This document shows positions 1 through 11,192 of a stretch of DNA of 64,000 bases, one piece after another. Below the pieces are notes generated by a model that searched no databases, was not told the DNA's origin, and saw only the letters and a list, made by a program, of their open reading frames with translations. Location: contig JAKULF010000006.1 in NCBI GenBank assembly GCA_022661535.1, forward strand, positions 3,839,001 through 3,903,000. The letters are read 5' to 3'. Position numbers and translations under genes: made by a program. Each line of letters opens with the position of its first letter. The first letter of the stretch is position 1. The DNA comes from Eutypa lata. Taxonomy: Eukaryota; Ascomycota; Sordariomycetes; Xylariales; Diatrypaceae.

Positions 1-33
1 GAGGAAGGTATCTCGATGCGTTGGGTCGATAGG

Positions 34-972
34 TCATTGTTTAACAAGCATTTCAGCCAAGTTCCCATGATGGTGCAAGACCCGATAAGAGCTCGTAATC
101 ATGATGTGGAGTTCCCTTAAGATTGCTGACTTCTCATGCTCCGTCAAACCTTTCTTAGTTTCCACGTACTGCCGCGAATGCTGTTTAAATTGGAAGATCT
201 TTGCCTCGGCGTTTAGTCCTTTGTTCCTCATCCTTTTCAATATCTCCGTCGCAGAAGATATCTTGTATAGTATGAGGGCGTCAACGAATGATAGCATGGC
301 GGTTGCAGCTACAAATATTTCGGGCTGTGTATAATCAACCAACTGGGACGAAATTGACTCCATTTTCCCCTCAGAATGGAGGTTGTCTGCCAAAAATCCC
401 CTCAGCACCAAAACAGTACTAGGAGGCGTAAAAGGGTCGCAAGGCTTGCAAGACGCTCTAACCAAATTGTTTATACCAACGGCATTATTTAGTAGGATAG
501 ACACCCATAACTCATCGTCAAGTTGCAACAGGTCTATGTCTATGCTGGGCGCCACAAAAGGAGGATCGGGTCCATAGAACCATAGGTCGTTCAATGTACA
601 TGACCATTGCTCGAACGTATCTTTAAGGGCTTGCAGGCGATCATAATCCCCATTATTCTTCGAAACATGTACCGTATAAATCCTCCGGGAGCTATCGCCA
701 GACTGCTCAAGGGCGGAAGCAACTACGTCACTAGCTGCAGACTGGCTGAAGATGTATGCTATAGCGTCTAGAAACTTTCGAGATGAGTGCGTAGATGGAA
801 GTGTAGTTTGCTCTTGAACTTCGTGGAGTGGTTCCAAGTTACTAATTGAATTATGCACCTTTTCCTGCTGTTGCTTAGCGTTTTCGAGGCGAAGCGCAGC
901 TTCGTAGAAATTGGTTTTGTCTACCCCTTGGATAGGCCATTTAGACATCGACATTGACTGGCGTGGGCCCAT
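34..972 (-). CDS. Hypothetical protein, 312 aa
   Basis: This is an uninterrupted 312-codon frame on the minus strand, starting at a true ATG (970-972). I do not recognise the family. The first 60 residues are polar and probably flexible. The middle holds a Trp/Pro-rich stretch (WFYGPDPPF, near residue 130) and a Leu/Asp-rich stretch (DIDLLQLDDELW). The C-terminal third is predicted mostly helical and basic, with a histidine cluster (LHHHGN) close to the end. I see no signal peptide, membrane segment or catalytic motif. It is divergent from the HET gene at 1937, with about 960 bases between them. Coding-like composition over the full length and no internal stop support a real gene, but introns at either end cannot be excluded. 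Confidence 0.6.
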   Translation of the reverse strand: MGPRQSMSMSKWPIQGVDKTNFYEAALRLENAKQQQEKVHNSISNLEPLHEVQEQTTLPSTHSSRKFLDAIAYIFSQSAASDVVASALEQSGDSSRRIYTVHVSKNNGDYDRLQALKDTFEQWSCTLNDLWFYGPDPPFVAPSIDIDLLQLDDELWVSILLNNAVGINNLVRASCKPCDPFTPPSTVLVLRGFLADNLHSEGKMESISSQLVDYTQPEIFVAATAMLSFVDALILYKISSATEILKRMRNKGLNAEAKIFQFKQHSRQYVETKKGLTEHEKSAILRELHIMITSSYRVLHHHGNLAEMLVKQ

Positions 973-1413
973 GTTTTACTACTACAGTTAATGATAGTAG
1001 TAACTAAACTATTCCTAGATATAGCTGGAGTACCGCTGAGCTAACTTAGGAAATGAAGATATGTGAGTACAATCGAATATAATGCAGGTATCTAAGCTAT
1101 TCTCACACATCACATACTTATATAAAAAGCCCCTTCAAACCTCATCTTTCACACTGAGACTATGTTCTAGACTGATACTTTCCTGTGTTGAGAGTTGTCC
1201 ATGCTGCAATGGTTAGTGGCGTGACAACTCACCATCCCACATCACGGGACTATGATTCAGTATCGCACACAGTCGTGTGTGTTTGAGAGATTGCTGGGTT
1301 GGCGATATATGTTTTGCATACTACGTGGTGACTCCGGCGGTAAATAATGTTCCAATCTCATGTGCCACCTTGTTTCTTTTTTAGAATATTAGGTGAGGGC
1401 GGCTCCGAGTTTC

Positions 1414-1538
1414 GACGATGTCTAGCTAAGTAGTGGCAGCTGCTCGACGACCTGCTTCACGATACCTAGCTTCAACTACCATCTCTTAACCGCCACTACC
1501 ACTTAACTAGACATCGTCAAGCAAGCCGTCGAGCTGCT
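1414..1538. repeat. Compound tandem and inverted repeat
   Basis: Module A at 1414-1437 (begins GACGATGTCTAG) recurs reverse-complemented at 1492-1518, differing by about two substitutions and a 3-base insertion. Module B at 1438-1457 (AGCTGCTCGACG...) recurs reverse-complemented at 1519-1538 with about 17 of 20 positions kept. A worn direct copy of A follows B at 1458-1480. The order A-B-a-(A')-(B') is not a simple hairpin. It looks like a tandem array, part of which was inverted. Confidence 0.6.
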
Positions 1539-1608
1539 GCTGCCTCTAGGCAACGAAGCTCTTTCGAAGCCCGAACCGGCCCTAAAGAGCGGAGACTCGC
1601 CGCGTACA

Positions 1609-1625
1609 GCCTGTACGGTACAGGC
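1609..1625. repeat. Short perfect palindrome
   Basis: GCCTGTAC and GTACAGGC are separated by a single G. This 17-base perfect inverted repeat could be a dimeric protein-binding site or simply part of the surrounding repeat debris. Nothing next to it settles which. Confidence 0.45.
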
Positions 1626-1936
1626 AGCCAATTGGACATATTATACATCCTTGTATATCATAAAAATGAGGGCTTATGTGTTGATGCCCGACCGCCACAG
1701 CCCCATGTTAAGTTTTAACCACCTACCTGGGCCGGTCGGCTATTGGTGAGTCGGCTACAGTCATACGATGTACGGACGTGATACGCGGCCCCATACTTAT
1801 TGTATTACGACCGTTGTGGGGAAGTAGTTAACGCGGTGCGGAGAACGAGTGAATACAATCTACCACAGTTTTATAACTTCACTACCTTAGTCAAAGGCTC
1901 GCAATCCTCTTGATTCACAGCCGCAATTGATAAGGC

Positions 1937-3985
1937 ATGGAGCCTCGTGACCTCGTCTGCGCTAGGTGCTGGCAGGATTTCTTCGACACTGAGGCTTTTG
2001 AGCAATGCTGTACAAGTGACTCTGCCGCTGTCGAAGCAATATCCACTGTTGGCGATATAAGGAATGCCGCACTATCGGGCTGCGCCTGGTGTAGTTACAT
2101 TAACTCATTCCTTAGAAGCTCAGAACAAGGAGAAACCAAAGTTACAATAGTACTTTCCCCTTCCTCATTCAACTCATGTACACCAAAAGGCCGCAACACT
2201 TTCTATCTCGACATCTCCTGTTGGGGAATGACAGGTCAGTGGACATCTGGGCCTTCGCTGTTCCTGCATGCCTTTACAACCGCAGAAGACAAAGCGTCGG
2301 GGTATGTGACTGCACGTCCGGTGCGAACGGATGTTGGCAGCGAAACTGCAACTTGCCAGATTGCGACTTGGCTAAGGGAATGCGAAGAGCACATGTGCTG
2401 TCCTAGCCCGCTAACAGCCCCTCTGCTTCCCACGAGGATCATTGAAGTCAATCCTCCAGGGCAGGCAGAGCCACGACTATTGGAGTCTGGAGGTGCTCGT
2501 GGTGTATACGCAACACTGTCGTATTGTTGGGGTGCAGGCGCCTTCCAGACACTCAACCAGTCTAACTACGCCCAGTTCACGGAGAGCTTGGATTTGAGCA
2601 CATTGCCTCTTACAATCCGCGATGCTATCACGACCACTCGTAAGATGTCTATCCCGTACATCTGGATAGATGCCTTTTGCATCGTGCAAGATTCCGAAGA
2701 TGATAAGATGAGGGAAATTTCGCAAATGAAGGACATATATGCCTCTTCGGCTGTCACGATTGTGGCGGCTTCTACAAAAAGTGTGGATGAGGGACTCCTT
2801 TATGATCGCGATCATTCAGAAGTTGTTTATACAATACCGGTTCGGATCCAGCCGGGAATCTTTGGAACGATGTCTGTTAATGAACTCAATGCTACAACCT
2901 ATGATGAACGTTCTGAGCCCCTTGCAAAGAGAGCATGGGCGATGCAGGAACAGATACTCGCCCAGCGAACGATTACGTTCGCCACGCACACCATGGTATG
3001 GAATTGCAAAGGTTGTACGGGGAACTTCGGTGACTCGCTGTACTTCCCACATGATCTAGACTCAGGATATAACGACAACGATGAGAAGTATACTCTTAAC
3101 TTATGTTCGCTCCTAATTTCGGAGCAACAGGCAGACACTCAGAAGGACATGGCATTGAGTTGCTGGCTCCGTTTGGTGACTGCATATTCTCTTCGTAGTG
3201 CCAGTGTCGAGTGCGACAAACTAAATGCAATAGCTGGAATCGCATCTTATCCTTCATTTGTATCCAGTCTCGGCCCGGGCTACTACTCCGGGATGTGGGA
3301 ATACAAACTCATCAGACAGCTTACATGGTATACCTCGGACTGGCATAGAACGCTTTCTGAGGACGAGAGATTCAGGTTTTACAGACCAACGACATACCGA
3401 GCCCCTTCATGGTCGTGGGCCAGCGTGGAGGGTGGGATTGTCCACTTTGACTTTTCCTTCGACGACGAAGACGAATCGGAGCCGGAAATAGTCTGCGAAG
3501 TTATAGAGTGCTTAACAAGGGCTAAATTTCCGGATACTAATCCCTTTGGAGAGGTCATTTCTGGTTATTTAAGATTAAGAGGTTCGGTCAGGGATGCGTG
3601 GCTTAATCCGCAAACTTATAACGTCCTCCTTCACGACCTTGCTTCTCATGGCCATAGCGGCTTAGATGGGGTTGTGATATCTTATGAGGAAGCCTGGACA
3701 AAACACATTGAGAAATTCAAGGCCGAGCACCCAGATATTGATCTTAAAGAAGACACAGATGCCGTGTACGGTACGGACCATAATAATATGAAGGGGACAT
3801 GTGACGAATCTGGAACCACCGAACCGATGCTTGTATCCTGTGTTGCTGTAACCTCACAGTATGAATCTATAAGTGGTGTTTCTGGAATTTTACTTACGTC
3901 ATGTTGTTGTGAAGGCAAGAGATTCTATAAGAGAATAGGTTATTTCACGAAGGGAAAGGTCGATGACTTTGCTAGTTTATTATAG
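1937..3985 (+). CDS. HET-domain heterokaryon incompatibility protein
   Basis: This 682-residue protein is encoded without introns from an ATG at 1937. The HET domain starts near residue 190: YATLSYCWG (191-199), then LPLTIRDAI, then YIWIDAFCIVQDS (241-253), then DIYASSAVTIVAA. These are the three conserved HET blocks in the usual order. The later AWAMQEQ and RAPSWSWAS motifs are also typical of the family. The N-terminus has paired cysteines (CARCW, CAWC) that could bind a metal. Known HET proteins take part in allorecognition and trigger cell death when incompatible hyphae fuse; which allele or partner this one answers to cannot be told. Length and motif order are normal and the frame is intact. 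It lies in gene-poor accessory DNA, as such genes often do. Confidence 0.92.
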   Translation: MEPRDLVCARCWQDFFDTEAFEQCCTSDSAAVEAISTVGDIRNAALSGCAWCSYINSFLRSSEQGETKVTIVLSPSSFNSCTPKGRNTFYLDISCWGMTGQWTSGPSLFLHAFTTAEDKASGYVTARPVRTDVGSETATCQIATWLRECEEHMCCPSPLTAPLLPTRIIEVNPPGQAEPRLLESGGARGVYATLSYCWGAGAFQTLNQSNYAQFTESLDLSTLPLTIRDAITTTRKMSIPYIWIDAFCIVQDSEDDKMREISQMKDIYASSAVTIVAASTKSVDEGLLYDRDHSEVVYTIPVRIQPGIFGTMSVNELNATTYDERSEPLAKRAWAMQEQILAQRTITFATHTMVWNCKGCTGNFGDSLYFPHDLDSGYNDNDEKYTLNLCSLLISEQQADTQKDMALSCWLRLVTAYSLRSASVECDKLNAIAGIASYPSFVSSLGPGYYSGMWEYKLIRQLTWYTSDWHRTLSEDERFRFYRPTTYRAPSWSWASVEGGIVHFDFSFDDEDESEPEIVCEVIECLTRAKFPDTNPFGEVISGYLRLRGSVRDAWLNPQTYNVLLHDLASHGHSGLDGVVISYEEAWTKHIEKFKAEHPDIDLKEDTDAVYGTDHNNMKGTCDESGTTEPMLVSCVAVTSQYESISGVSGILLTSCCCEGKRFYKRIGYFTKGKVDDFASLL

Positions 3986-5672
3986 AAAGAAATAGATATA
4001 ATATAAATTTGTTACCTCTAAAATGTAATAACCCAGACAACTTTTAACCGAGCATAAATGTGATGTTACTTACTTGTAGGTACACTTGAGCCGTATTATC
4101 TTGTAAAGAGAAGGGCGGAGTTAGGCCGAAAGTAGATTAAGCCAAAATGTGATTTCGACCTCGTCTATTAGCGGTGGCAATCATTTCAGTGCCACAGGTG
4201 GATTTCGTAGTGACTTGGTACCCTGATGGTGTTCTGTTATAGTGTTGGTAGCACGGATTATATAGCTTCGGTATGTGGCAGAGGGGTAAGTCGATAGGTC
4301 ATTTTCAAAATTGCACGTAGGACAATCAGTTTCATGTCTGGGAATGGTATATACAAGTTGTTTAGACCGCTGTACGGTGGGGTTGGACACAATTATTGTT
4401 ACATATCCTATGGCAACAAATCTAAACGGTCCTGTTCTTCATACATATCCAATATACTAAGCTGCAGGTGTATCTACCTGTCTAGCTTGGCAACAGCAAT
4501 TCAACAAGGGTTCCATTTATTTATTATATATCTCTGTAGTTATTACACTTCGCGTTCTGGTAAGCCATTTTCCAGTTCTTTCACGTAAATGTTGACAGCC
4601 AGGTTGTAGAAGCCAGTTGCACTCAGATGAAAAGGGACAAGTTGTAAGTCGTCCAATGAATTAAATGCTATAAATAGGAATGACGGTTGTAGATATGTTA
4701 CAGACGAGACGGAAGATGCGTCAGGTACATTCCGAACACTAGAACTTAGCCCAAAATTTCAAGTTGGAGAGTATACGGGAATGAAGCTGGTGACACTCCG
4801 GGGCTCCGCCTAAGTGAATGTTGTGGAATGAACGGCCAGGGCATCCAACCATCCAACTGACTTGTACAACCCAGGTGGATCGTACGTAGTACACAAGATA
4901 CATGCATACATTTATTGTTTAACAACAAAATATACGAAGGTCTTGGTGTAAAACTTAAGCTTGGCCCTTTCAGATTTATGGTTATAGCGTTTAATACTTG
5001 AAATATACTCAAGTCATGCACTTTAATCATTACGTTTTATTAGCTAAAAGCTGTACCAGACGCTGTACTTTAGTAGCTTATACGATAAACTTAAATATAG
5101 TTTTTATGATTATTAAGTATAATATTTGCACATGACAACCTTGGTAACATATGGCCCATATTTTCGAACCTGACCTTTGTACCTCTTGTTATTTGTAGCC
5201 ATTATAGGTACAGGTATGTGAAAATGAAAAGGACCAAAATGTTCAACCTATAATTAGTCAAATCGACAGTTACATATTTACTATTGCAAAATGTGTTGCT
5301 TAGTGAGTGACAAGGACACGCAAATAGATAAAATTGACACTAGCAGAGTGGAGGTAGGTGTGCAAGACTTCCAAAAAAAGTATATCTAAGCCCCTACGAT
5401 ATTCTTTTAAAAATTAAGTTTATTGGTTTTAAGATTTAACACCTCCATTCCCGTCTCCTGTGTCCCTTTATATGTAGCACCAAATAATTGTTATCTAGCT
5501 GTAACCAGCCGTACGTCTAACACCAACCCCCTCAGTTGTAACCTCGAGAAACAAATAAATAACTGCGCTTTTCTCAGGATTCCAATCCGAGGTTCCAACA
5601 ATATAAATAGCAGGTCCAAGAACACTGCCAAACCACAAACTCCTTTGTTCACTTCTCTAAGTAGCACGCGGA
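3986..5672. other. Intergenic, 1.7 kb, AT-rich
   Basis: I see only short, composition-driven open frames with no conserved motif. From about 5040 to 5400 the sequence is notably AT-rich. The last 100 bases contain a TATA element for the gene at 5673. Nothing else can be supported. Confidence 0.5.
5602..5608 (+). promoter_or_regulatory. Probable TATA box of the 5673 gene
   Basis: TATAAAT lies 71 bases before the ATG at 5673, a normal spacing for a filamentous-fungal gene with a short 5' leader. The call rests on consensus and distance only. Confidence 0.45.
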
Positions 5673-7190
5673 ATGCCTCCGTACACAGGAAGATCTAGCG
5701 CTTCAGTAGCCGGTAGCCCCAAGCCGCTTCTTGAGACCGACGACCCCGACGCCATCATTCGCCGGTCAAGTACCCCGAAAGCGGCAATGGTAGAACTAGC
5801 AACCCATTTAACAGTTGCAACCGACCAAGACGAGCTCGGTTCTCACCAGCCCCTCAACAGCCTACCCCCGGAAGCCACCCCTCCTAGCCTTCCGGACAGT
5901 GACCCGTGGGCGGCTTATTACGAGAGTGTTGGCCATCGATCCGATTCTCGCAGTCCTAGTTCTGAGGCCTCTTCCACCTCGAGTTCAGAGTTGAATTCAG
6001 TGGACGCTTTCTATAAGGAGATTGGATACCTCCCTCCGCTTGATGACTCGACGCTCGACCTTCTAGAGCAGGTACTAGCCGATCCCAGTATGGCCCTAAA
6101 CGGCGGTCGGATCAATCCGTCGGAGAAAGAGGAGTTTCGCATTGGGCTTGATTATCGGAATGTCCACTTGATGCCTTTTCGGGATCCATATAGCGGTCAT
6201 ATCAAGTCACTCTCGCCTCGTCCGCTAGAAGAAGAAAGTAACGAGAAAAAGAGAAAAGCACGCGCATGGGAACTCGATCTGCAAAAGTCCCGTGATGATA
6301 GCTTCGAACCAGTCTTCCAGCGCACCGTCATGATGTCAATGATCAATAGGCATTCTTTTATTTATTACTCAGAGGATGACGACAGCAGCAGCCCACCAAT
6401 CCTAGACTTCGCCGTAGAAGATGCCTGGAAATGTCCGCCTATGCCGTCCCGAGCTTTGAACAATGCGCAGCCTCGATGTCTCAGCCAGCCGAAGCCCGAC
6501 CTTGCCATCGCCTTCCGCCAAAACGCCATTTTCCAATATCAACTGTGGTCAGAAATCCCCCGAGAAACGCAGAGATTGGTATGTTACGAAGGGCAAAAGC
6601 AAGCCCCGGGAAAGGAGGCTCGCATTTTTCACTTCCTAACTATCGAGGCGAAGAACAAGTTCAAATCGCCCGACGACGAAGTCGGTTTTTACCAGAGCCT
6701 GAATAACGCCAGCCAGTCGCTCCACAGCATGTACGAGTTCTTCCGCGAGGCGGGAGAATCGCACATCCGCGTTTTCTTCGAAAAAGTGCGGTTTTTCTCA
6801 ATCGTGTCGACAAGCGACGGGATCAAGATCCGCATTCATCGGGCCTGCCCCACCGTAAACGCAATTCTCACGGAGGAGGCCCGTCCTGAAACTAGTACAA
6901 CCGCGCCGGAAAAAGTCCCTGAAGACCCAGTGCCCCGGAAAAGATCCATCGTTGCAGACTACCCATTGCAGTTCGTGTATGAAGACTTCTTCGAGGCTAA
7001 TAGCCAGACCTCAGACTTCACGCGAGAAGAAGTCGTTCGCGTTTTCGAGACAATCATTGTCGGCTACGGCATCGGCGAGCTCCGGGGCTACCTCCGGGCG
7101 GCAGCACAGGATTTTGAGAGCAAGTGCATCAAACACGCGGAAGAAAACAACAATAAACACTTAGAACGTGACAGTAAGCAATTTTATTAG
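5673..7190 (+). CDS. Fungal accessory protein with PD-(D/E)XK nuclease-like core
   Basis: The 505-residue frame begins at an ATG at 5673. Residues 1-110 are low-complexity, rich in Ser, Pro and acidic residues. Residues 105-240 hold a spacer (DAFYKEIGYLPPL) also seen in related fungal proteins. The core follows: KPDLAIAF (274-281), then about 40 residues on FLTIEAKNKF (321-330). A PD followed by a strand ending in E-x-K is the signature of the PD-(D/E)XK fold; D276, E325 and K327 would be the catalytic residues. The C-terminus (YPLQFVYEDFF ... YGIGELRGYLR) is helical. I believe this belongs to the expanded fungal families of DUF7924 or PDDEXK_12 type, whose biological role is unknown to me. 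Nuclease activity is an inference from the motif. The frame closes three bases beyond a possible splice donor, so the last residues are uncertain. Confidence 0.75.
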   Translation: MPPYTGRSSASVAGSPKPLLETDDPDAIIRRSSTPKAAMVELATHLTVATDQDELGSHQPLNSLPPEATPPSLPDSDPWAAYYESVGHRSDSRSPSSEASSTSSSELNSVDAFYKEIGYLPPLDDSTLDLLEQVLADPSMALNGGRINPSEKEEFRIGLDYRNVHLMPFRDPYSGHIKSLSPRPLEEESNEKKRKARAWELDLQKSRDDSFEPVFQRTVMMSMINRHSFIYYSEDDDSSSPPILDFAVEDAWKCPPMPSRALNNAQPRCLSQPKPDLAIAFRQNAIFQYQLWSEIPRETQRLVCYEGQKQAPGKEARIFHFLTIEAKNKFKSPDDEVGFYQSLNNASQSLHSMYEFFREAGESHIRVFFEKVRFFSIVSTSDGIKIRIHRACPTVNAILTEEARPETSTTAPEKVPEDPVPRKRSIVADYPLQFVYEDFFEANSQTSDFTREEVVRVFETIIVGYGIGELRGYLRAAAQDFESKCIKHAEENNNKHLERDSKQFY

Positions 7191-9127
7191 TTACTCTCTC
7201 TCTCCTTGTTCGTTTGGTGCAGTGCTTGAAGTTGCCAAGAATAGCATGGTTGGAGGCAGACAGCTCCGAACAATAATTACCCAACCCTACCTAACCCTCG
7301 CTAAGATACCTATAAAGAAGCAATTGCTAACTCAAGATATTCTAGTGGGCTACTATATGCATGGACTGCCTCTTCCGCCGCGTGGACTTACCCCTTCATG
7401 CGCACCTAGTCGGGTTTTCAGCAACTCGACGCAAGCAGTGTTTGGAGGGCTTGGCGGCATAGGGCTTGATGCTCATCTGGGAGCTCCTGTAGCACTCCAA
7501 TCGCCTAGGAAAAGGCCGCGTTGCGATTAGATTTGGGAAAGAGGGACGGACGAGTGGGCTAGGAATGAGCTTCTTTTGCCCCAGTTAAGTCGTTGCCAAA
7601 ATAATTAATACACTTTCGCTTCAAGCGCAGAATCCGAATAATGATTTTCTATGTGATTAACTATGAAATAATCATGAGTGGTCATTGAATAAGCGGTGAT
7701 TATTCAAATTTACGTATTTTCATATATCATTTAAATTAGCGATGACCTGCCTGTAGATCAGGAACGAACTAGAGACAAGTGACTATGATATTGGCGAAGA
7801 TTAAACAGAAATATATTTCATGCACTTTAACATACGTGCTATGAAAGCAAAATGTTGAACAAGCTGAAGTCGGACAAGGAAGACTCTTGTAGTCAACTGA
7901 ACTATTCATGTCGGGGGAATCGAAAACGTGTTCAGGCAGTCCAAGTTGAAACTAGGGTGCCAATGTTTTCCTCGACGGGCTTCTATCACATCAGAAATGC
8001 CCTTACATTTGCTCTGCTAAAGCTCCAAGGAGGAAAGGGAGGAAGAAGGAGCACCTAGGTCTAGTGGGAGGGGGGGTGCTCCCACTCATATATAGGGCCA
8101 GGTGGAGCTACTCTACGCAGTATCAAAACAACCTATAAGTAGAATTTTCATTTTGTGCAGTCATTAAGAGAGCCAGAAAACAAAACAAAAACAAAAATAC
8201 CCCTTTTCACACCCAAAGACCATACAATCGTACATGTGAGGTCATAGTATAAGGATTATTATTGTTAAGTTCGTCGTGTAAAATATAGTAAATAGTTACT
8301 AAAAACGAGATAAGGATCTCCAGGTGAAGGGTATCTATGCTGTTATCATATAGTTATACAAAAGGAACTAAGTAGCTTATACTAGAAAGTTTAATATAAA
8401 TATTATCATCAACACCCATTTCATCATGGCTAACTCATTGCTTCTCAACAACTAATTCAGTTGATACCTTCATAGCCTCTGGTCTAAGTGGGTACATCTA
8501 ATGATTTCATAGCAGTTATCCCGTTTTATTCGTGCAACAAGGCTTCCCCCCCTGCTCTTCGCGATAGTCCCGCGATATAATGTCTTATATTAAAAAATAA
8601 AAAGTATATACATTATTGTCTATGGAAATATCGCAATAGGTAACATGGATTTATTCAAGTGGGATAGTTATTATCAACTCGTTATCAGCTTGCTTACTGG
8701 CTTGTCGATCAGCTCACTCAACCCGGTAATAGGCGATGCGCATCAAAACAGCACTGCCAGTAGTTATTGTTTGATCTATTTTTAGAAGCGAATCACAACA
8801 TTCAACCACCCAGCTGTGCCGCTCAACGCCAAGATGCGACCCCCATTATGATGCACCTGGAATAGCTAGGTTATTACAAGAAGGGACCTTGCAGCCTTTT
8901 TCTACCTCCAGTCCTATGACAGGCTTTCAGTTGGGGGCTGAAGATCGATGTCGATCACTTCATTTTGATTTTATCCTTCATGGCTTCCCTGCTTCTACAA
9001 CATCCTTATTTCTTTCTCCCCTTCGACCCATGTTGCTGACAATATCCGCCATTAGCCACTGTGCGCTTTCACAACATCACTTGCTGCGCCTTTAAATCCT
9101 CGAACCGAATGCAGAACCTTGGATATC
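7191..9127. other. Intergenic, 1.9 kb
   Basis: No convincing gene is visible. At 8048-8086 two 8-base inverted repeats overlap (GGAGCACC with GGTGCTCC, and AGTGGGAG with CTCCCACT) around a run of G, so a small hairpin is possible. About 8580-8640 is very AT-rich. The last 200 bases are pyrimidine-rich and probably hold the leader of the gene at 9128. Confidence 0.45.
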
Positions 9128-11192
9128 ATGGTGACATCTTTTGATTCCTTGCTTTCGAAGACGTCCGTTCCGGGAACAAAGTCAAACTGGACAAGTAGCG
9201 CACGCCTGTGGATTTCCAAGATATGGAACGATGGACGTAAAGAAGCCTGGAAAGATATACGATCAATTAGGTGGCAACGGTTAGGCCCGTGGCTACCCTT
9301 CCTCGCCTGGGTGGGAGGGTTACTGTATTTCTTTTCCTGCTTCTTTATCAAAACACAAACGTCCTCGGGGTATTATAATCTTTCATATTCGGGAGATTAT
9401 TCTACCGGATGTCGACCTGACGACTCTTTCAGTCCATTCACAGATGACTTCAACTGGTGGGCTTCGGATGGATTTTTTCAGATCACCTGGGCATCTGGCT
9501 CATTGACTTTCACGCAGGCTAAGGTCATTGATATCGCATGGGATGTCGTGAGTCACAATTGGGTATATTGATTAGATTCGAACTTATGTTGACTTAAGAT
9601 ATATTTTTATAGGTAATAGGGCGGCTGGGTCAAACCCTCCTGGCATTCATTTCTTACAAAGCGATTTCGAATTATGTCGCATCCTGTATAGTCAGCACGC
9701 CAGTGACTTATGCGACGTTCCTAGCTCTGCACATGGAGAAAGAACCCAGCATCTTCTCGCTTTACCGACTAATCCGAGACTTCTGTTCTCGACGTGCACT
9801 GGAATCTAGGCGTGCTATGGCCTTCATTATCATCAGCATCATATTCACACTTCTCTGGCCGACGTTGGCAGGCTCCATGACCGGTTACACGCCAACTAGC
9901 CGAGCGTTTATGAGGGACTATACGAATAACTTGGTGCAGTTCGACGATATCTGCCCAGTGCCGTTCGTTGTCCACGACGGTGAAAGGATTAATAAAACGA
10001 ACGAATACGTGATTTCCTATTCGAGTGCCCAAGACTGCTCTGCTAGTAAGTGTAACCCATCGGCATAGATGACTCAAAGCTTACAAAATCCAGACAACCT
10101 TGTTGACAAAAACACCAACTTGCCGCGTTATCACTGCTTCGAGCTGCTTTACCGCCAAAATACTTCTGCGGTCGTACAGTCCGACGCAATGGAGAAGGAT
10201 TGCGGAGAACAATTAGCGATGTATGAATGTAAGAAAATGGAAGCCAGTGTTTTAAGTGACCACTGAATTCACGATCTCGGGTTGCTGGCTGGCGTATACA
10301 ACTGACAATTGGCTTAGACGTTTCAGCGTATGGGTCCACACCTACTGATAAACGCTCGAAATATAAGGGTGAAGATATCCTAGCACCAACGCTCAACATA
10401 TCATCGTCGTTTGCAGACTACGACCACAATGCCCCTGAGGATCAGATAATCAGCAAGGAGCCATTCTACATGGTTTCTGGAACTGCGTATAAGCTCCCGT
10501 ACCTTGTTCAGAACGGAACCTGTCAGCCAGACCTGAACGAAAATGGAGACTTGGTAAGTTACAAACCTCCGAACTAAAGGCGTGGTAACTGAACTGACTT
10601 TGCGTTTCAGAACTACCAATGGGGATTTTCGTTCCTGCAAGCTTTTATAGCCATATTGATTCTCTTGATATGGACTGCCGGGACATATCTGATGTGGCTT
10701 AAAGCCCATTTCAAATTGCCCCTACTCGGGTATCCCGAGGTCCCCCAAGGCTGGAGATGTGTGATGTTGCTAGGGGAGGCCATACGGAAAGAGCTGGTAG
10801 AAGCCGGCATAGACCCTCATTCACTAACGGATAAAGAGCTGAAAGCCAAGATTCAGAAACACCTCCAAGGTGGGTCGGTAAAGTTCGACACTGCCCTCAC
10901 CAGAGAAGATTTCAGTTTTCGAAGAAGCCTCTGGAATTGGTGTGTGAGACACCGCTGGTGGTGTGCTGCTTGGCTGACTGGCTTGGCTGCCATGCTCTCC
11001 ATAGGCCTTTTAGGGGCAATAGGCAGGTTTGTCTTTTTCCTCGGTATATGCGCATATGGGATCGTCTTCGAGTTGCCCATTACGCTTTTGATATTCAAGT
11101 CTCCGAGCAGCAGGCTCTTCATGGCGTTCTGCTTTACTCTGACCCTGATCACAATATCGATGGTGTTGTCGATTGTATTAAGCACCATATAA
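9128..11192 (+). CDS. Polytopic, glycosylated fungal membrane protein
   Basis: The gene has five exons, 9128-9547, 9613-10045, 10094-10228, 10318-10553 and 10611-11192, joined by GT-AG introns of 65, 48, 89 and 57 bases; the phases agree throughout and give 601 residues. The start is the ATG at 9128, because the TTG nine bases earlier is not a plausible eukaryotic start. A membrane segment near residue 60 (FLAWVGGLLYFFSCFFIK) is followed by a loop with DDFNWWASDGF, a second segment around 155-175 and a third near 205-220 (AFIIISIIFTLLWPTL). A long loop with Cys residues and N-glycosylation sequons (NKT, NTS, NIS, NGT) follows, then several C-terminal segments. I know of no function. Fungi carry many uncharacterised proteins of this layout, often in accessory DNA. 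The 10046-10093 intron removes an in-frame TAG at 10066. Confidence 0.75.

Larger units (their letters stand above)
973..1936. other. Intergenic, 964 bases, with repeat modules and a palindrome
   Basis: No coding frame is credible here. A TATA-like element (TATATAAAA, about 1119-1127) faces the plus strand but lies about 800 bases from the HET start, and the first ATG after it is followed at once by a stop. The stretch 1414-1538 contains a compound tandem/inverted repeat and 1609-1625 a short perfect palindrome, both listed separately. The mosaic suggests an old mobile-element remnant. Confidence 0.5.

Noticed and set aside
1119..1127. TATA box for a gene at about 1150
   Set aside because: The ATG that follows meets a stop at the third codon, and no downstream frame is supported until 1937.
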